From contig CAZNOK010000223.1 in assembly GCA_964574605.1 (NCBI GenBank), positions 1 to 8,515 on the forward strand: a stretch of DNA of 8,515 nt. Reading direction: 5' to 3'. Of the stretch, positions 5,727-8,515 are shown piece by piece; the first letter of the stretch is position 1, and each line of letters begins with the position of its first letter. The notes below the pieces were generated by a model. That model was not told the origin of the DNA and searched no databases. It saw only the letters and a list, made by a program, of their open reading frames with translations. Source of the DNA: CAIKAP01 sp964574605. GTDB taxonomy: Bacteria > Verrucomicrobiota > Verrucomicrobiia > Palsa-1439. The position numbers and the translations under genes were made by a program.

Positions 5727-5742
5727 CCGGCGCGGTCGCCGG
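5727..5742 (+). promoter_or_regulatory. Short GC hairpin ahead of hpt
   Basis: CCGGCG (5727-5732) and CGCCGG (5737-5742) pair perfectly around CGGT, ending 17 bases before the hpt ATG. If transcribed it would fold in the hpt leader close to the ribosome binding region, which itself has no clear Shine-Dalgarno. In DNA this GC-rich, short inverted repeats arise by chance fairly often, and I saw no convincing hpt promoter on this strand. Confidence 0.25.
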
Positions 5743-5759
5743 TGCGGTAAGCTGCCAAC

Positions 5760-6335
5760 ATGAGCTTGCTCCGCGACGATCTTCAGGAAGTGCTGTTGAC
5801 TGAGGCGCAAATCCAGCACCGCCTCGACGCACTGGCTGCGCAGCTCCAGCGCGACTACGCCGACAAGGACCTCACGCTGGTGCCGCTGCTTACCGGCAGC
5901 ATCGTGTTTGTCGCCGATTTGCTGCGGCGGATGCCGGGACCGCTGCGACTGGATTTTCTCGGCTTCTCAAGCTACCACGGTCAGTCACGTTCCTCCGGCG
6001 ACATCCACATCACCAAGACGCTTCAAATTGACGTCCGCAACCGTGACGTGCTGGTGGTTGACGACATCCTCGACACCGGCCTGACGCTGGTGCGCGCCCG
6101 CGACATGATCGCCGCGTTGCGACCGCGCAGCCTGAAATTTTGTGTGTTCCTCGAAAAAGAAGTTCCGCACCACGCGGAGGCTCACGCCGATTACGTCGGA
6201 TTCCGGATTCCGAACCGGTACATCGTCGGTTACGGACTCGACCACGAGGAGCGCTACCGCAACCTCCCGTGCGTCGGCATCCTGAAATCCGAAATTACGT
6301 CCAGAGTTTCTCCGGATATTCCCCTCGGCGGATGA
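5760..6335 (+). CDS. hpt: Hypoxanthine phosphoribosyltransferase
   Basis: 191 residues. The enzyme joins hypoxanthine (often also guanine) to PRPP to give IMP or GMP, the purine salvage reaction, in the cytoplasm. The PRPP-binding motif is VLVVDDILDTGLTL (97-110) with Asp101-Asp102; loop I is LLTGSIVFVADL (43-54); the flexible loop lies in FSSYHGQSRSSG (69-80); the purine-binding part reads DYVGFRIPNRYIVGYGLDHEERYRNLP (144-170), a strong match to the family. The protein normally ends just after this block (LKxEx), whereas here about 12 extra residues (TSRVSPDIPLGG) run into the convergent nucleotidyltransferase gene, with 41 bases shared. The start ATG lacks an obvious Shine-Dalgarno. It is divergent from coaE-rho, 129 bases apart. 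Confidence 0.95.
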   Translation: MSLLRDDLQEVLLTEAQIQHRLDALAAQLQRDYADKDLTLVPLLTGSIVFVADLLRRMPGPLRLDFLGFSSYHGQSRSSGDIHITKTLQIDVRNRDVLVVDDILDTGLTLVRARDMIAALRPRSLKFCVFLEKEVPHHAEAHADYVGFRIPNRYIVGYGLDHEERYRNLPCVGILKSEITSRVSPDIPLGG

Positions 6336-7200
6336 GCGCCCGGACGCTCTCCTGCACCTTCGGCCGGTCCTCTTGGTAAGTCACGCCGAACCACGACGAC
6401 TTCGTCGGCAACACCCGTAACGTCGCGCGCTGGTCGGTTATGAGCTGGTTGACCACCGTCGGGATCAGACACTCGCTTTTCTCCTCGCCGCCGCGCTCTT
6501 TCAGGAACGTCGTGAATTCCTGCTGCAGAAACGCGAACACCGTGGGTGTGAATCCCCACATGTTCATCGAGCAATACTCGTCAGCGGTCAACGGCTGCGA
6601 GCCGCCTTTGCTGTCGAGGTTGCGGGCCGCGTTGCCTTGCCGCTCAACCTTCAACAACTCGACGACCCGTTTGACCATCCCTTTCCCGTCCACCTCGCAG
6701 ACGCCGCGCGATACCGTGCCGTGGTCGCTGAGCGTGTTCCGCAGGATGAATCCGACCATTGAATAGTCTGTGCTGTTCACCGGCGCTTTCGACAAAAATT
6801 CGCCCAGTACCCGGAACGAATCCGCGCCGTAAAAATCATCCGCATTGATCATCGCGAACGGCTCGCGAATCACGTCCTCGGCCATCAACGTCGCGTGCGC
6901 CGTGCCCCACGGTTTCTTCCGTTTTGCCGGCACTGTGAAGCTGGCGGGAATCTTGTCGAGTTCCTGAAACGCATACTCGACGGGCAGGCGTTTCTCGAAA
7001 CGCGCGCCAACCGCCTCGCGAAACGCCGCCTCGATGTCGTGGCGGATCACGAACACGACCTTGCCGAACCCGCCGCGCAGCGCGTCGTAAATGCAATAAT
7101 CAATGATGGTCTCGCCGTTTGGCCCGACGGGATCCACCTGTTTCAGGCCGCCATAACGGCTTCCCATTCCTGCGGCCAGCACCAAAAGTGTCGGTTTCAT
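6295..7200 (-). CDS. Sugar-phosphate nucleotidyltransferase family protein
   Basis: 301 residues, Rossmann-type NTP transferase fold. The N-terminus carries the nucleotide-binding signature LAAGMGSRYGGLKQVDPVG (8-26, with Arg15 and Lys20). KPWGTAHA (96-103) fits the base-contacting loop, and INADDFYG (118-125) holds the metal-binding Asp pair. EYCSMNMWGF, about 210 residues in, resembles the sugar-contacting strand of the family. Such enzymes couple a sugar 1-phosphate to an NTP and release pyrophosphate, feeding glycan or cell-wall precursor synthesis. Substrate cannot be read from the sequence; the motifs differ from MurU and from classic RfbA/GalU forms as I recall them. No sugar kinase or glycan gene is next to it. 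GAAGGCGG lies just before the ATG as a possible ribosome site. Its 3' end overlaps hpt by 41 bases, tail to tail. Confidence 0.87.
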   Translation of the reverse strand: MKPTLLVLAAGMGSRYGGLKQVDPVGPNGETIIDYCIYDALRGGFGKVVFVIRHDIEAAFREAVGARFEKRLPVEYAFQELDKIPASFTVPAKRKKPWGTAHATLMAEDVIREPFAMINADDFYGADSFRVLGEFLSKAPVNSTDYSMVGFILRNTLSDHGTVSRGVCEVDGKGMVKRVVELLKVERQGNAARNLDSKGGSQPLTADEYCSMNMWGFTPTVFAFLQQEFTTFLKERGGEEKSECLIPTVVNQLITDQRATLRVLPTKSSWFGVTYQEDRPKVQESVRALIRRGEYPEKLWT

Positions 7201-7208
7201 CGCCGCCT

Positions 7209-7237
7209 TCTATAAAGGCAACCGCGCGCGAACGCAA
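7209..7237 (-). promoter_or_regulatory. Promoter for the nucleotidyltransferase gene, giving an almost leaderless mRNA
   Basis: On the minus strand TTGCGT (7237-7232) and TATAGA (7214-7209) are 17 bases apart. The expected start, six to seven bases beyond the -10 box, falls at about 7202-7203, only one to three bases before the ATG at 7200. If this promoter is used the transcript is essentially leaderless and the GAAGG-like ribosome site is not transcribed. A weaker promoter further upstream would give a normal leader. Confidence 0.45.
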
Positions 7238-7265
7238 GAACCAGCAAGAGTCGCGAGAAATGTTT

Positions 7266-7289
7266 CCGCCTTCGCTACGGCTTCGGAGG
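7266..7289. repeat. Imperfect palindrome resembling dispersed REP-like elements
   Basis: CCGCC (7266-7270) and GGAGG (7285-7289) pair except for the central base, flanking a core TTCG-CTACGG-CTTC. From memory, similar CCGCCTTCGCTACGG strings are scattered between genes in environmental genomes, including Verrucomicrobia. It lies in the 161-base gap between two divergent genes. Whether it is repeated elsewhere cannot be seen here. Confidence 0.28.
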
Positions 7290-7361
7290 CCGAGCCGGTA
7301 ACCACAAACATGGCTGGACAAACGTCACGGGCTGTGGCGTCATGGCGACGGAGACGCAATC

Positions 7362-8504
7362 GTGAAACGGTTCCTGAAGTGGTGCCTGCATTTGGTGGCT
7401 GCTCTTGCAATATTGCTCGTGTTGTTCCACGTCGTTGAGAATTGGCGCGGCAAACACGCGTGGGAAGTTTACCAGCGCGAGCGCGAGGCAAAGGGCGACA
7501 GCTTCGAGTGGAAATCCGTCACGCCGCCACCGGTGCCGAACGCGGAGAATTTTGCGATGACGCCGCTGTTCGCGGAGTTGTTTCCAAAACCGCCGGAGCG
7601 TCCGAAACTCGAAGCATTTCGGTTGCCGTACGCCACCGGTGCGGCAGGTAATTGGCAGGCGTGCCGAGTCGAGAATCTGGAGGCGTGGAAGAGATGTTTC
7701 ACGAACGACGATTTGCTGGCGGCGCTGAAGGTGTACGAACCGATGATGCGCGAGATCAGCGTCGCGTTGCAGCAGCGACCGAAGTGCCGGTTCCCGATCC
7801 GGTACGAGGATGGTGTCAAAATGTTGCTCCCGCATCTCGCTTGGCTGCGAAACGCCACCCGTGTATCCCAACTTCGCGCGCTGGAGGAGTTGTCGGCCGG
7901 ACAGACCGATGCCGCGTTTGAGGATGCACGGGTTTGCTCGCGTTTGGCCGACACGATCAAGGATGAGCCAACGTTGCTTTCATTTCTTGTGCGCGTGACG
8001 ATGTTGAACGCAGCGGCGCAAGTCGTTTGGGAAGGTCTCGCGGCGCACCGATGGAACGAGTGGCAACTGGCTGCGTTTCAAGCTGAGTTTTCCAACGCGG
8101 ATCAACTCGCCATGTATGCCCTCACAATGCGCGGGGAACGCCTCTTTGGATACAGTGGCGCTCGTTGGTTGATTGAGAATCCAAAGGAACGGATGGAAAT
8201 ACTTCAAGCAGGCAACTTATACTTCGACGGGAATTCTGTCCGTCACGGCGAAGAAACGTTGTGGAGTAAATTCATTGCTTTCATGTGTTTTCGCGTCACC
8301 ATTCCAACCGGTTGGTGGTATCAGAATCTGCTGAGTTTTGATCGAATGCACACCGAAACCATTTGGCTGTTGATCAATTTGGAGCATCGACGTCTTGACC
8401 CGGCAATGTGGCGAAGCACGGCAAAAAACTTTCGCGAGATGCCATTCACTCCGTTCAACTTCACTAGGAGTCTGTCCAAGAATTCGCTTGTAAGTTTTGA
8501 ATGA
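7362..8504 (+). CDS. Membrane-anchored protein of unknown function
   Basis: 380 residues from a GTG at 7362 with GGAG eight bases ahead. The N-terminus is a signal anchor: MKRFLKW is basic, followed by a hydrophobic helix at about 8-24, placing the rest outside the membrane. After it come WRGKHAWEVYQREREAKGD and a Pro-rich link (TPPPVPNAENFAMTPLF, 54-70) that I recall from uncharacterised, often multicopy verrucomicrobial proteins; this recollection is not proof. The remainder is mainly helical and Trp/Leu rich, with repeated ALEEL/AFEDARV-like helices at about 165-200 that could be TPR-like, and no catalytic motif I can name. A weakly hydrophobic stretch lies near 305-325. Base composition becomes noticeably less GC-rich in the last 350 bases. 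It is divergent from the nucleotidyltransferase, with 161 bases between them. Function unknown. Confidence 0.8.
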   Translation: MKRFLKWCLHLVAALAILLVLFHVVENWRGKHAWEVYQREREAKGDSFEWKSVTPPPVPNAENFAMTPLFAELFPKPPERPKLEAFRLPYATGAAGNWQACRVENLEAWKRCFTNDDLLAALKVYEPMMREISVALQQRPKCRFPIRYEDGVKMLLPHLAWLRNATRVSQLRALEELSAGQTDAAFEDARVCSRLADTIKDEPTLLSFLVRVTMLNAAAQVVWEGLAAHRWNEWQLAAFQAEFSNADQLAMYALTMRGERLFGYSGARWLIENPKERMEILQAGNLYFDGNSVRHGEETLWSKFIAFMCFRVTIPTGWWYQNLLSFDRMHTETIWLLINLEHRRLDPAMWRSTAKNFREMPFTPFNFTRSLSKNSLVSFE

Positions 8505-8515
8505 GGCTGCGGGAA

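Overview
The window is GC-rich, densely packed bacterial chromosome. Protein content suggests Verrucomicrobiota or a related PVC lineage: a multi-PDZ HtrA-type protein translationally coupled to a degenerate trypsin-fold partner, Rho with a basic/Pro-rich N-terminal extension next to coaE, and a membrane-anchored protein of a type I associate with verrucomicrobial genomes. This assignment is inference; there is no rRNA or marker phylogeny here. I see no transposase, integrase, CRISPR array, tRNA or rRNA.

Layout. (1) 2-2103, plus strand: the C-terminal part of a secreted PDZ protein with four tandem PDZ domains, entering from the left edge, overlaps by ATGA an exported trypsin-fold protein that has lost its catalytic His and Ser. 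(2) 2104-3051, minus: an exported DUF362-type protein converges with this pair with no spacer. (3) 3052-3541 is the one large region without an obvious gene and the most interesting part. It holds two adjacent perfect palindromes, a 40-codon plus-strand ORF for a single-span membrane peptide, a long imperfect hairpin about 156 nt across whose G.U pairs point to a plus-strand RNA, and a strong plus-strand intrinsic terminator whose T-run touches the rho stop codon. (4) 3542-5630, minus: a coaE-rho operon, the rho start and Shine-Dalgarno lying inside the end of coaE, with a good sigma70-type promoter upstream. (5) 5760-6335, plus: hypoxanthine phosphoribosyltransferase, divergent from coaE and overlapping tail to tail with (6) 6295-7200, minus: a sugar-phosphate-type nucleotidyltransferase whose best promoter would give an almost leaderless mRNA. 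(7) 7362-8504, plus: a membrane-anchored protein of unknown function.

How they fit together: the left pair is probably an envelope protein-quality or scaffolding module; coaE, rho and hpt are housekeeping (CoA synthesis, transcription termination, purine salvage). The candidate for something undescribed is the plus-strand unit at 3171-3543: small membrane peptide, then long structured RNA, then terminator. It could be a 6S-like or other regulatory RNA, or a type I toxin-like mRNA with a folded 3' region. Both readings are hypotheses.
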